A DNA stretch of 64,000 bases from Agapanthus africanus (taxonomy: Eukaryota > Streptophyta > Magnoliopsida > Asparagales > Amaryllidaceae): positions 450,531,096 through 450,595,095 of the forward strand of contig JASDDO010000026.1 in assembly GCA_030015575.1 (NCBI GenBank), read 5' to 3'. Both the position numbers and the translations under genes were made by a program. Positions 1 through 12,195 of this stretch are shown here, piece by piece (position 1 is the first letter of the stretch; every line of letters begins with the position of its first letter). Under the pieces are notes generated by a model. It saw nothing but the letters and a program-made list of their open reading frames with translations, had not been told where the DNA came from and made no database searches.

Positions 1-1959
1 ATAAGTGTACAATATGCCATGCAAGAATCACATCATGAATGCAACAGTACTATAGTGTAGTGGCATTGCAATTATAGATGATGAAGTGTGTGAGCCGGCA
101 ATTAGTGTACGTGGAACATACGCATCATCGATAATGGTGCTGGTGTCCTAACAGCATGATAACAATATAGAAATAAACATATACAAGCAATGCGGATAGC
201 ATGAATATGCGGAAACCAAATAATCAACACAGTGCAAGTATAATGAATATGCAAAGGTGTGCGTGTAGGTGTAAATCTATTCTAGGGTTCGCGACTTAAA
301 CTACACTAGTCACTTCTAACCTTACACTATCCATAGTACACCTAATCTATCATATCCACGACACACTATAACTATCAAGCATAATATATAGTATACTAAC
401 TACGGACTGCGGGGGTGCTATACGCCATCCACCCGACTTCCCCCAGTAGATATAATCTACTCACCTTGCGTCTTCATTTGTCGACGTCGCCATGCGCTTT
501 CTTGTCGTCCCGAAGTCTTCATGGGTACCTACATATCAAAGTATCGTATATTCGCATTAAAACCAAATCCAAGCTAGAACGGCACATGAAATCCAAAACG
601 ATACGATAAGGGGCCTATAGGTTAGAACCTATGGCACGCCTTCAAAACCATTAACAATTTCTCTATATCGTCGTATAAACGCCAAATAGTCGAGGTAAAA
701 CACAATACACAATTGCAGAATCAAAAATACGGAATACGGAAACACGAATCCAAAACAGCAACTTAGGAAAAATGTTTCAGATTTCACCCTAGGTCCAATT
801 AGACAAAACTATATATACCAAGGGTCTAAAATATACATGTAGGAGCTACAGAACAAACACGAGACAAAATGGTGGGACCCAGGCCGCAAATTGCGGCCAA
901 ACGGGATAAATTGGCGGCCACGGTTGGGAGTTAGGGGCTGGGGTCTTGGTGGTATCTTCCTGGGTGCCTGCACATGCCACTGTCCAATCAATTTTATTTT
1001 AGGATGTCCCGGGTGATAGCAGATCCCAATTAACCTTCACAGATTTCACAAATTTTCCGACATCGGTTTCTAAAATCCGTATTCTGGGTTTAGGCTTCAG
1101 GTTAGGGTCTCAATTCGTACACTAGGGTGTTTATAAAACATCTACTGAGCTTAGTTTCACATTATAGCTCACAATTTCCCATAACCCTAACTAGGTTTTC
1201 ATCATGTCCACAAAAACACACCATATCGATATGAAACTTTAAATCGAAGCTTAAACACAAGAAATACCACTCTAATTGTGGAGGAATTACCTCCAAAGAC
1301 CCATATGAATCCTTAACAGCACCAAAATGAAAACTTTCTTGGTCCATCCTATAGCTTGCAAGCTTGTGCATATTTTTTGTGAAAGGAGGGTGGGGTTTTA
1401 GTGAAGTTTGTGAGATGATTTGGGGTTTGAAGTGGGGAGGTGAGGTGAAGAAGAAGCAGCGGCGGCAAGCAAAGGAGAGGGAGAGAGAAATGAGTGTTGA
1501 AAATGGAGGAGAAATGGCTAAGGGTTTTGGTCAAATGAAGCCCATACCTCACTCTCTCACCTACCCTCAATTCTTTATTCCCATCTCTTTTCTTTTCCTT
1601 ATTTTCTTTTCTTTTAAAACTCTTCTCACTCAAATAGTAACCCCAAAACAACCATGGCAATAAAAATGTAACACAAGTGTGAAAAAGTGATATGTGCATG
1701 TTTTGCACAAAAATACTAAAAACCGATTAGCGAATTTTTAATCGCGATTAGCACTAATTTAGCATATAACTAATCAATTAAACCTAGAAATGGCATAATT
1801 CTTTAATTTACCCTATTTTATAATTTTCCATAATTTTTCTAACATTTTTTCCTATTTATTTGTATTTAAAAACACCAAAATATTAAAATATTCAATAAAA
1901 TAATATTAAATTATTAAAAATTCCCAAAAATTAATATTTTATCTTTTTGAAATGTTACA
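1..1959 (-). repeat. Element A 3' LTR (partial, cut by window start)
   Basis: Near-identical to 7132-9090 and ends in TGTTACA next to the purine-tract complement. It is the outer part of the 3' LTR in element orientation; about 1.8 kb lies left of the window. It holds a GC-rich inverted repeat, GGCCGCAAATTGCGGCC, at 882-898 and a GA-rich/CT-rich stretch around 1380-1620. Small open frames here recur in the other LTR simply because the LTRs are copies. Confidence 0.88.
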
Positions 1960-1977
1960 ATCTACCCCCCTTAAAGA
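1960..1977 (-). other. Element A polypurine tract (complement)
   Basis: ATCTACCCCCCTTAAAG on the plus strand reads as CTTTAAGGGGGGTAGAT on the element strand, directly before the LTR start TGTAACA. This is the usual place and form of the plus-strand primer in plant gypsy elements. Confidence 0.8.
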
Positions 1978-4900
1978 AATTCGGTCCCCGAATTTAAATT
2001 TAATCCCCCAATTACAAAAACATTTCAGTAAAAATCCAATTTGTCGGGGCTCCGAAAACATCAATACATAGCGAATATCATAAAAATGTACTGTTCTACT
2101 AGAAATCAATCCCCAAAATGCATATATAAGAATATCCTGTGCGTCTGGCGCGCAAGGAAATCAAAATCCATATATGTGTCAAACAGGTGTACAAAACAAC
2201 ATCTAAGTGCAACTGGTGTGCACGAAACATCTGTCATAGGCAACGTGTGTGCCTGACAATAAAAATCTGGTGCATGTGACATGCACGAAGAATCCCGATT
2301 TAGTGCATCTGGCGTGCACCAATATCGTATCAAAACACTAAAGGTGCATGAAAACTATGCTGGAAGTGTAAATCAAATCACTGTATAAGATAGGCGTGAA
2401 ATCACAATCAATACCTCGAATGTAATAACTTATGCGCAAGACATAAATATCCAGTGGGTGCATGAAACAATATCATGAAACTCAGTCATCTAAACTAAAT
2501 CATGCAATAAAACGCCCAAAACACCGAAATCCGAAATGACGGATACGTGATAATCGAATCACAAAATCACAAAATCACAAATCATAAATACCATCGTCGG
2601 TAGTTCCTCCTTCAAGGTCGAGAAGGAGTCGGTGCATCCAATGCTAGCAGCGCAAGATATCTACTTGCCTCTTGCTCACGGTCTGGCGTCCTCTGACTCC
2701 GGGTCATTATCTTCTCTGCGGATTACTTATTTCGCAGTCAATCGGCTCATCGGCCCTGTCAGGTGTGCTAACGGGGACGATTCCGTTCTGGCACTTCTCT
2801 GGTCATCTCTCGGTCAATCCTCACGACCACTCGTAAGGCAGCATGTCACTGGCGTCGGCCTCTGGCTCTCTAAATGCACATCACACATCTGATCCGGGGT
2901 GCAAACATCATTGCAGCAATGTCCTGGAAGGAATCCTGCTCAAGGTCTCTTCCGATCTTACCTAAGCCGAACTGTACGAAGGCTGGTACTCTTGCATAAT
3001 CTATTTTCGCTCAATGGACATCTGTGTCCTCAGCACAACATTTTCTCGGAAATTGGTCGCATCCCAACGCCTCTGTAAGCATATCAGGTCTCTAGTCTCG
3101 ACGGGAAGTAATGACAGCTCGCCAGTGTCTCGCACGAACCTCTGGTTCCTCCTGTCTCTATCGTCGTCCACTATGGCGTCACGCCATGCTATCTACGCAC
3201 TGCACTGTTCTCGGCCACAGTCAAACCGAAGTCTCTCGCACGGACTCGAAATCGCGTACTCTGTTGCTTCACCATTCAATATAAGATGTCTGGCCGAACC
3301 ATTCCTCGGGAACGCGTCCCAACCATCGGAGGAATACTCAATACTCGTCCGTCCTTGATCAATTCGCAACGCATCTGGGTAAGTTCCTTTATCTGAACCT
3401 GGTCAACTACCTCGTCGACGATGCCGAACTCTGGCCTGCTGGGTGTACGCAATATGACCACTCCTGGGTCTAGGTCTTCTCGTATCGTTTTCCAGAAAGG
3501 TCCTATCGAGGTTTCTCTCTCAAATCTCATTCCTGCCGGATTGCCCGGAAGTCATCATCCATTGCTGAAGCAAATTCTTATTCCGGAACGGCTGCATACT
3601 TATCGCGCTTCTTTCTGGAAGATATATCCATAAATAACGCCTCTGGGTGCGTATCACATCTCTGATGTCAGCGGAGTGGGACGTCATCTCGTCGAAATCT
3701 CTTGCGAACTCTTTTCTTCACTCTGCTTCAATGTCGACTGATTCGGACTCGTCTCATCGTGGCTGCATGGACTGTGCTCCAACGGCTATACTCGTATCTG
3801 GAGTCTTCCAAGCAAGGCATCCCATCACAAGATATCCGAATGATGTCGAAACATTCGATCGACTCGTCAGAACCTTATAATCCCCCAAGAGATCAACATC
3901 TTGAGTACAGTTTAATAGTATCGAGTACATGCCACAGCGTCGGTGGTCCAGCCTTAGAAGGGAAAACCTAACCCTCACTAATGGCGCCGCGGAACTGCCG
4001 CAAACCTTAAGGTTCAAAGGCTTTCACACGGTCATTAAGTCGAGTTAGGGTTTCATTCTTCTAGAGGGTCTATGGAATCGCCTGCATGTCTTTCCGTATA
4101 CTTTAAACTTCGAGAATGGCTCCTGACATTCGATCGTCTCTATCGACTCTCAACGTCTCCGCGTGAAGTCGTCTCTAGCTGGAAACAATCTATCTGATAA
4201 CCTCGCATCGGTGAACGAACCACATGTCCTAGTCATTCATCCTCAGGTGACTAGCGACCATCCATCATGTCTCTAAGTATAAGCTTATGCTGCAGTAGCT
4301 CCAACCATCTGGGCGATATCTCGTCATTTGCAGCAACAACTGCCTCATTCTTCTGTATGCTGAACAGCGCCTCAATCCTCCAGGAAAGGCGATACATTGG
4401 CGGTCATCTCTGACTCGGTCGGCTCAAGATCTGAGTAAGACTCCCCACACTGGAAATCTTCAACTCAACTGGGCCTGCTTCGGCGCATAAATCGGACGAA
4501 TCACCTTCGTCTCTCAAACCAGGTAGACTAGCTATCATCTGTCTCATATCTGCCTGAAAGCTCCGGCAATCTCAGCTCGTAAGCTCCGAAAGCAACATCC
4601 TGTCAATCTCAGCAACAGCTGGTCCATCTGTCTGCACGGTAGGCGACATCATAATCTCTAAGGTATGCTGTACATCAACAGTCTTCTCTCAACTGGCAGC
4701 TCTAACAATGGCCCGATCATCCGGTGCAAAACCAAGCACTCGCCTCCACTAGAGGTCACAGTCACCAATACTAACTCGAGACGTTCCCATGTCACCAGAA
4801 AACACAATGGTCGGCCCTCGTACCAAACGAGCTCGCACCGACCGTAATCCTAGCAGCAGCCCAAACTGTGCTCAAACATGGCGACAGGAACCTCAATCGA

Positions 4901-5320
4901 GTATCGAAGAGAGCAGATCAATGGCAAGAAAGAGAACAACAGATCCAAAGTGGATACATGATCATAAGAAGGAACAGCATCAATGAAGGCATGATCATGA
5001 AACTAGTAATATCGAGGATCTCAAATGGCTGTATAATCATGGATATGAAGAGAATCGCAGATCTCGAAAATATGAACATCCTAAGGTTCCTTAAGCGGAG
5101 TGGCGTGTCGTAAGTATGCCGCGGAACATACCCACGGTACGTCACTCTACTTTAGTCACCTATTCAATCAACCAAGGGTTATCCTACGCGACGAAAGTTC
5201 GGGTCTAATACCCCCTCGACTAAGTCTAAGTTCCGTAAGGTCAAGCCTAAGTTCCGTATATATATAAACGCCCTAGGCTCCACATAGTCAAACTTAGACT
5301 CGAACCAAGGTCAACCTAGC

Positions 5321-5332
5321 GCTCTGATACCA
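5321..5332 (-). other. Element A primer-binding site, tRNA-Met(i) type
   Basis: GCTCTGATACCA is the complement of TGGTATCAGAGC, the 3' end complement of initiator tRNA-Met used by most plant LTR elements. It lies four bases inside the 5' LTR and fixes the element orientation. Confidence 0.9.
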
Positions 5333-5336
5333 ACTT

Positions 5337-8300
5337 TGTCACGACCCGTAAGAGCACGTGACTGGCCCTTGAACCAAATGAAGTCTATAGGACTCCATCT
5401 GATCCAAGTAAGCCAAAAGCCTAGAAATCTAAAACAATTTTAAGAGTAAATAAAGAAAACTGGTTTTAAAGAAGTGAAGGAAAACATGTTTGAAGTCAAG
5501 GTTTTTAAATAACTAAGCCGAATGTGCATTTTAAAAATGTAAAGTCTTTTCTAAAAATTTCGGCAGAGTTTCTTTTGTAAATACTGGCCCCGAACGGGGT
5601 ACAACAAGAACACTATATAAATACAATGATAAAGGCATCCCCAAGCGGGAGCTAGCTCTTCGTCAATCGACGGTCACAACCACGCAAGCAATATAGTATA
5701 CAACGCCGAAAGGCGAGGGTCAAATCCAAAAGAAACTCAATAAGCATGAAAACCGCAATACTACTAAGCGCGACTCTAAGGTCGAATAATACAACACTAA
5801 TGTCTAAGTCTGAAACAATATACAAGTTTTGGTTGATGGAAATTCTAGATACAATGAATAATACAAGTACAATGGTGGTTCTTGATGCAAAAGAATCCAC
5901 CTACCAAATGCAATTCACCCGCAAGGAAGCAGTGTGCCAGAAATGCCGCAAAGAAACCTGTACGGCAAAACCTGCAAGAACTGTGGCACAACGGGGTTGA
6001 GTTGCCAACTCGTGAATAGAGAATATCTACAAGCAGAAACTGAATGCAAGACATAATCCTAGGTCAACAATCAGTATAATATAAACCACAAGAGTACGTC
6101 TGAAGCATAATAAGGTGGCAATGTAACATCTAAACATGTATGTAGTGCCAAGTACTCAGGTAATAACATGTCATCAGTATAAGGTATGTCTGCATGAAGT
6201 AAATATGAATATCAATACACATATATTATCGTCCCATACCACTAATATTGGTGTAAGGGTATATATAACAGCGCCCTCATACCCTGTTATACATACAAAT
6301 GAAGTATGATCAATGTAAAACCAGTCTGTATGTGATCAAGTCTGTATAAACGTGGAACCCTTCCACCCGTCACCCAATGACAATAAGCATCATGTATGCA
6401 AATATGAGGATATAAACAAAATCATGGAAAAACATCATGAAACCCGTGCCTAGCATCGACACGTAAATCTTCGTCCATATGGGGCTCCGTCTGCGGTATC
6501 GGCCCTCGGCCCCGGCAGTACGGGTCACCCCATGCCCTCATCCATATGGGGCTCCGTCTGCGGTATCGGCCCTCGGCCCCGGCAGTACGGGTCATCCCAT
6601 GTCCATCTCTCAAATCCGGTCGGTATCCTCCAGATATCCGCCGAGCTCAAATACAATCACCGGTAGGTAGTAGTCCCTCTGCCAGGCTCACCGTCTACTA
6701 CACAGCAAAACCGTTCTCGCCTCGGGGTACCATACCGGGTCCACCATGTACCCGCAATCGGCCTCATCCGCCTCCTCGAATCGGGTTTCACATGTCGCTC
6801 TCAGCACCGAGAAAACACATGGTGGACGCACTGAAATATCATATCAAGGGTAACCGGGTTTTTAACACAATTATATATTCTCTTTTGAAATACCCACGGT
6901 TCCCAAATCCAGAAATATCATGGAAACAACATATCTCAATGTGTATAATCAAAAAACATGATGTATGCGACATGTAAGGAAGGTAAGCATAATCATAAGT
7001 CATGCAACATGGAAATAGTAATGTGCACATGTCGAGGGAAACCGCTCTTTTAAAACGAATCGGTTTTGAAGAACATCATGCGGTTCCCAAATCTCTAATC
7101 AAGTCAGAATCATCTATATTTGTGTACAGGTATAAGTGTACAATATGCCATGCAAGAATCACATCATGAATGCAACAGTACTACAGTGTAGTGGCATGGC
7201 AATTATCGATGATGAAGTGTGTGAGCCGGCAATTAGTGTACGTGGAACATACGCATCATCGATAATGGTGCTGGTGTCCTAACAGCATGATAACAATATA
7301 GAAATAAACATATACAAGCAATGCGGATAGCATGAATATGCGGAAACCAAATAATCAACACAGTGCAAGTATAATGAATATGCAAGGGTGTGCGTGTAGG
7401 TGTAAATCTATTCTAGGTTCGCGACTATGAACTACACTAGTCACTTCTAACCTTACACTATCCATAGTACACCTAATCTATCATATCCACAACACACTAT
7501 AACTATCAAGCATAATATATAGTATACTAACTACGGACTGCGGGGGTGCTATACGCCATCCACCCGACTTCCCCCAGTAGATATAATCTACTCACCTTGC
7601 GTCTTCATTTGTCGACGTCGCCATGCGCTTTCTTGTCGTCCCGAAGTCTTCATGGGTACCTACATATCAAAGTATCGTATATTCGCATTAAAACCAAATC
7701 CAAGCTAGAACGGCACATGAAATCCAAAACGATACGATAAGGGGCCTATAGGTTAGAACCTATGGCACGCCTTCAAAACCATTAACAATTCCTCTATATC
7801 GTCGTATAAACGCCAAATAGTCGAGGTAAAACACAATACACAATTGCAGAATCAAAAATACGGAATACGGAAACACGAATCCAAAACAGCAACTTAGGAA
7901 ATATGTTTCAGATTTCACCCTAGGTCCAATTAGACAAAACTATATATACCAAGGGTCTAAAATATACATGTAGGAGCTACAGAACAAACACGAGACAAAA
8001 TGGTGGGACCCAGGCCACAAATTGCGGCCAAACGGGATAAATTGGCGGCCACGGTTGGGAGTTAGGGGCTGGGGTCTTGGTGGTATCTTCCTGGGTGACT
8101 GCACATGCCACTGTCCAATCAATTTTATTTTAGGATGTCCCGGGTGATAGCAGATCCCAATTAACCTTCACAGATTTCACAAATTTTCCGACATCGGTTT
8201 CTAAAATCCGTATTCTGGGTTTAGGCTTCAGGTTAGGGTCTCAATTCATACACTAGGGTGTTTATAAAACCTCTACTGAGCTTAGTTTCACATTATAGCT

Positions 8301-9090
8301 CACAATTTCCCATAACCCTAACTAGGTTTTCATCATGTCCACAAAAACACACCATATCGATATGAAACTTTAAATCGAAGCTTAAACACAAGAAATACCA
8401 CTCTAATTGTGGAGGAATTACCTCAAAAGACCCATATGAATCCTCAACAACGCCAAAATGAAAACTTTCTTGGTCCATCCTATAGCTTGCAAGCTTGTGC
8501 ACATTTTTTGTGAAAGGAGGGTGGGGTTTTAGTGAAGTTTGTGAGATGATTCGGGGCTTGAAGTGGGGAGGTGAGGTGAAGAAGATGCAGCAGCAGCAAG
8601 CAAGGGAGAGGGAGAGAGAAATGAGTGTAGAAAATGGAGGAGAAATGGCTAAGGGTTTTGGTCAAATGAAGCCCATACCTCACTCTCTCACCTACCCTCA
8701 ATTCTTTATTCCCATCTCTTTTGTTTTCCTTATTTTCTTTTCTTTTAAAACTCTTCTCACTCAAATAGTAACCCCAAAACAACCATGGCAATAAAAATGT
8801 AACACAAGTGTGAAAAAGTGATATGTGCATGTTTTGCACAAAAATACTAAAAACCGATTAGCGATTTTTTAATCGCGATTAGCACTAATTTTGCATATAA
8901 CTAATCAATTAAACCTAGAAATGGCATAATTCTCTAATTTACCCTATTTTATAATTTTCCATAATTTTTCTAACATTTTTTCCTATTTATTTGTATTTAA
9001 AAACACCAAAATATTAAAATATTCAATAAAATAATATTAAATTATTAAAAATTCCCAAAAATTAATATTTTATCTTTTTGAAATGTTACA
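5337..9090 (-). repeat. Element A 5' LTR (complete, 3,754 bp)
   Basis: Begins TGTCACGACCC and ends TGTTACA on the plus strand (TG...CA). The unusually large size is the main reason for the LARD-like call. Contents include a 67-bp tandem duplication near 6474-6604 and the weakened copy of the inverted repeat (8013-8029). Immediately to the right, GTCCC at 9091-9095 is the likely right target-site copy; the left copy is outside the window. Confidence 0.88.
6474..6604. repeat. Tandem duplication, unit 67 bp, in element A LTR
   Basis: Two head-to-tail copies beginning near CCATATGGGGCTCCGTC, GC-rich, almost identical to each other. The matching part of the other LTR is outside the window, so it is unknown whether both LTRs share the duplication. 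Confidence 0.85.
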
Positions 9091-10139
9091 GTCCCACACA
9101 GAGAGCTATTCGCCTTTGGACAAAAAAGAGTAGAGGTCGCATGGTTTTGCGACAGGGTTCGTTCACATCCGTGCACTTGTACACGTTTGGTGTCCGGGAA
9201 GTTATTACTAGCGGGCTTTGGTTTAAGCCAGATCCTAGTATACGTTTTGGGATTGGTTTTATCTCTTTTGTACTCGTGTTCCTCGGAACACGGATGCGGG
9301 TGTGTATGCACGGTTGACCGAGATAGAGGCAGAGGATTCTCATTAGGCTTGTTGACTGTTGACTTTTCTAAACCCTAATGAGAATAAGAAATATGATTAA
9401 TAATAACTAAGTATTATTGTGCCATGGTTGGGTTGAAAGTTTGACTTTGTTGACTTGTTGACTTTGTTGACCGGTTTAGTAGTTTGGACTTGTTGACCAT
9501 CATCATTTCAATGGCTATCATTTCATGGCTATGACTTTTTCTTGCGTATTTGTTTACAAAATGCATTAAATGCATGAAATGATAATGCCATTGACATGAA
9601 CCATCACAAAATACTTAATTATTGTTATTATCATGATTATTTTGGTTTTTGAGAGCATGGTTGTAAAAGTCTTCTCTCATTCTATCATTTCCACTCTCTC
9701 TCATCCAAGCTCTCCCTCTTCCTCTTGCTCTTCCTCTTGCTCATGGTTCTCTTGTCTCATGAGTTGAGAAACAAGAACCATTGAGATAAAACCCTAAAAC
9801 AATTCTCTACTCATCCTAGAGTATAAGGTCTAGCAAACCAAGTATTTTAGTTTCCTCTTGATTGAGGTTGGAGCCAAAGTTAGAAGCTTTCGGGTGGATC
9901 CATCTTCGGCACAAGGAGACGACGAGGTGAGGCCGATTCGACCACTACAGGGAGTCGAAGAGAAGGAGTTCAAGATTAGGTATAACCCCTAACATAATAG
10001 CTAAACTCTTAGTTATGTTGTTAGATAGTTTGTTTAGCATAGATCCGGTTTAGAGTCTATGTTACCCTTTACCGAAAAAATCGTTTTTCACCATTTCCGC
10101 AACCCCGAAAGAACCGGGGACGGGTAACGTGGACTTACA
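9091..10139 (+). repeat. Element B 5' LTR, 3' half only
   Basis: Aligns over its whole length with 38026-39059 of the 3' LTR, and ends in GGACTTACA directly before a primer-site-like sequence. The missing 5' half was separated by the insertion of element A. Confidence 0.9.
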
Positions 10140-10333
10140 GTAGTATCAAAGCCTGGCTAAACACTATCTAGCATGTTAGCAAAGTAACTAGAAGTTCAAT
10201 CGGAGAAAAAAATCACAAAACACGCCCGAAAAATAAACTTTCTGTCGATTTTTTTACTGCTCTAAAAATTATTTGACACGTACCAAAAATCGGCTCAGGG
10301 TTTTTACTGAACACACAATAAAAACGATCCAAA

Positions 10334-10401
10334 GAGTTGACCAACTCACCGCGGCAAGAACAAGCTTCTTGCCGCGGATCCGCGGCCGAGTTGACTCGGC
10401 C
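10334..10401 (+). repeat. GC-rich palindrome cluster in element B leader
   Basis: Four inverted repeats in 68 bases: GAGTTGACCAACTC; CCGCGGCAAGAA and TTCTTGCCGCGG around CAAGC; the perfect palindrome GCCGCGGATCCGCGGC (10371-10386); and GGCCGAGTTGACTCGGCC (10384-10401). They overlap, so alternative folds are possible. About 208 bases after the primer site. Related palindromes recur in E, F, G, H and I. Confidence 0.92.
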
Positions 10402-11155
10402 GTGGATCGGTTTTTCTGCAGTGTTTAAAGAAGGGTGTTTTGGGATTTTTGGAATATGTTGTTTCTGCCCATATTTTCCAAAAAAAAAATTTGTGTTTTG
10501 GGGTGGTTACAAATCCGTATTTTGATCGAACTTCTATAGACTTTAGCTAACAGGTTATATCTGTGATGTTATATATGTATTGAACGTCTGCTAATCGCTA
10601 TACGTCGATTAGTGGGGGTTATACATATCTGTGATCTGTATTGTTGATGGTTTGTGTATATGAATTCGTTGGATTGTCGCTGATGAATAGACGAGGGGTT
10701 GTGAGATGAGAGTTTTCTTTAACTTTTCATTTGATGTAATATTATTTGTATGGCCGCACATCCGGGATGAGGTTGTAGCCGCCATTGTATATTATTTGTT
10801 TTACTGTTTTTGCTCCTAGGATAGACCCAAGGTGGGGTACACAAACTACCGGCTACTTCGAAGTGCCGAGTGGCCTACTCACGTTGTTGAGGGAGGTTGC
10901 TTCACTTCGGGTATTAGGCGGGTAGTTTGCCGCATCCGTAGGGGTCTAGGGTGGGGTCTTGGCTATTCATCGCGACCGTGTAATCCGCTTTTCGTTACAG
11001 GCTCGAACGAAACGCGGATTCTTAGTATATCCAATGTTTTCATCTGTGATCTGGAATGGCTATCATTGCATCTGACGAATGTATATATCTATATATGATA
11101 TCTATTTAGGCGTTGCTTATGTTTTGTATCTGCGCTAGTCCAGCCCCCGCTCTGT

Positions 11156-11176
11156 CATTAGTTAAGTAACCTAACG
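11156..11176 (+). repeat. GTTAG/CTAAC-type hairpin in element B leader
   Basis: ATTAG, nine-base loop, CTAAC, followed by GGG and then a conserved CGAATGCGGATGGCATAAG segment. The same arrangement occurs at 60452-60472 (element I) and, inverted, at 46354-46374 (element F), where the stem is six perfect pairs, CGTTAG with CTAACG. Confidence 0.7.
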
Positions 11177-11497
11177 GGTAATGATGGGGCCCCGTGGCGA
11201 ATGCGGATGGCATAAGCGTACGTCATATTTTCGTTGTTTTCTGCAATGGTAGGATTAAATGATGGGACGTATTAAATTAATGCAAGAAAATAAACCAAAG
11301 TAAAGTCGTTGGAACAATTTCAAAACCACTCGGTTTCTTTTCAAAAACAACTTTTAAACGCGGAGCTTAAGCCACTTCTTTTAAAAGCTATCACGTTCCA
11401 TCGATTATATCAAGTTCACTACGTTCACGGTTTTGCCAAAACCATTCGTAGCCCTCCATCATTTCACTTAAATATTCGATAGTATTCAAGCTATGTA

Positions 11498-11693
11498 TTT
11501 TGACCTACGCCAAGGCATAGTGATTGGTAGCTGCCGGATATTTATCTGTTGCATAGATAGATGCGTTGGTTTGGGACAGTCGTACTGCCATTTTGGCCTA
11601 CGTCAAGGGTATCTACGGGTGGGTTCAAATTAACCTGGTAAATGATGGGTAGAACATGACATGTGACTTATGATATTTTGGCCTACATCAAGG
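11498..11693 (+). repeat. Three phased small hairpins, element B leader
   Basis: TTTTGACCTACGCCAAGG (11498), TTTTGGCCTACGTCAAGG (11591) and TTTTGGCCTACATCAAGG (11676), spaced 93 and 85 bases. Each can form a stem of about five pairs (TTGRC with GYCAA, allowing G-U) around a loop of three or four bases. Equivalent triplets with similar spacing occur in E, F and I. Confidence 0.8.
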
Positions 11694-12195
11694 TCATAAG
11701 AGCATGGGGCAAAAATCCACATCGGGAGTTTCTAAAGAAATTGAAACTTGCTAGTGCTGCATACCATTTGGAGTGTGATGATTCTGGTAAGATTCCTTCA
11801 GTTTTATCACACGATGATATTTGGATCCCGATCCTACTGTGAGTATATGCTACTCCTCGGGAAATTTCTCACTTAACGATCAATGCTATAAACTAAGTAG
11901 GTGTCTAGAAAGCTGTTAGCGGGGCTACGCCCCTAGGGAAAAGGGGTTATTTAATTAAGGAACTTCGCGAAAGCGTTAGAAAACCTCCCTCGAAGTACCA
12001 ACACTGGCCTGGCTGAACGGTTAAGTATTGTACAGTGAGATTGATCCCGACTAATTCTTCCATTTTGGTTTGAGGAGGAATTCGAGAAACAGTGGGAGCT
12101 ATCCTGTTTAGACAAACTAAAAACCACTCTAAACTTGCAAGAGCATCACGCTAAAGTGTTTCTTCTCTCTCTCCTAATTGCAGCGACCAATCGTC

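Larger units (their letters stand above)
1960..5336 (-). other. Element A interior, non-coding or very old coding remains
   Basis: 3.4 kb between the LTRs. The longest frames are around 80-115 codons on either strand and none shows a zinc knuckle, protease, reverse transcriptase or integrase motif that I can recognise. Close to the 3' LTR the sequence resembles the end of a gypsy pol gene. A segment at about 3940-4075 is clearly related to the leaders of copia elements E and F (see 29340-29510 and 48645-48785). GCCGCGGAACTGCCGC lies inside it at 3985-4000, and GCCGCGGAAC lies at 5118-5127, about 194 bases from the primer site. Confidence 0.65.
1..9090 (-). mobile_element. Element A: LARD-like Ty3/gypsy-type LTR element, long LTRs, no recognisable genes
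   Basis: Bases 1-1959 recur at 7132-9090 with roughly 1.4% mismatch by hand count, so both are LTR sequence and the left LTR continues beyond the window. The right LTR runs from TGTCACGACCC at 5337 to TGTTACA at 9090. Just inside it a complement of the tRNA-Met(i) primer site (GCTCTGATACCA) puts the 5' end at the right, hence minus strand. Just inside the left LTR the complement of a purine tract, and gypsy-typical sequence resembling a C-terminal FEDEILL-type end, mark the 3' side. LTRs of about 3.75 kb around a 3.4-kb interior without gag or pol match the plan known for LARDs (large retrotransposon derivatives). It interrupts the 5' LTR of element B: sequence from 9091 onward continues B. 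Rough age near 0.5 My at a grass rate of 1.3e-8 per site per year. Confidence 0.85.
10140..12195 (+). other. Element B leader with primer site and conserved structure modules
   Basis: TAGTATCAAAGCC (10141-10153) is a slightly changed tRNA-Met(i) primer site. The 2-kb leader has no gene. It carries a dense GC-rich palindrome cluster (10334-10401), a segment related to the leaders of E, F and I, a GTTAG...CTAAC hairpin (11156-11176) and three phased small hairpins (11498, 11591, 11676). It ends in a pyrimidine tract plus CAG (12161-12183) that looks like a plant 3' splice site just before the gag ATG. Confidence 0.8.

Noticed and set aside
1180-1200. Telomere-like CCCTAA repeats (several places in the LTRs)
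   Set aside because: Single or double units only, common by chance in plant DNA; no array.
1349-1708. Overlapping open frames of 99-119 codons on both strands, repeated at 8480-8839
   Set aside because: Both copies are LTR sequence of A; conservation is due to recent copying, and the content reflects GA-rich/CT-rich sequence.
4665-5113. Plus-strand open frames of 60-81 codons inside the interior of A
   Set aside because: No recognisable domain, opposite to the element orientation, short enough for chance.
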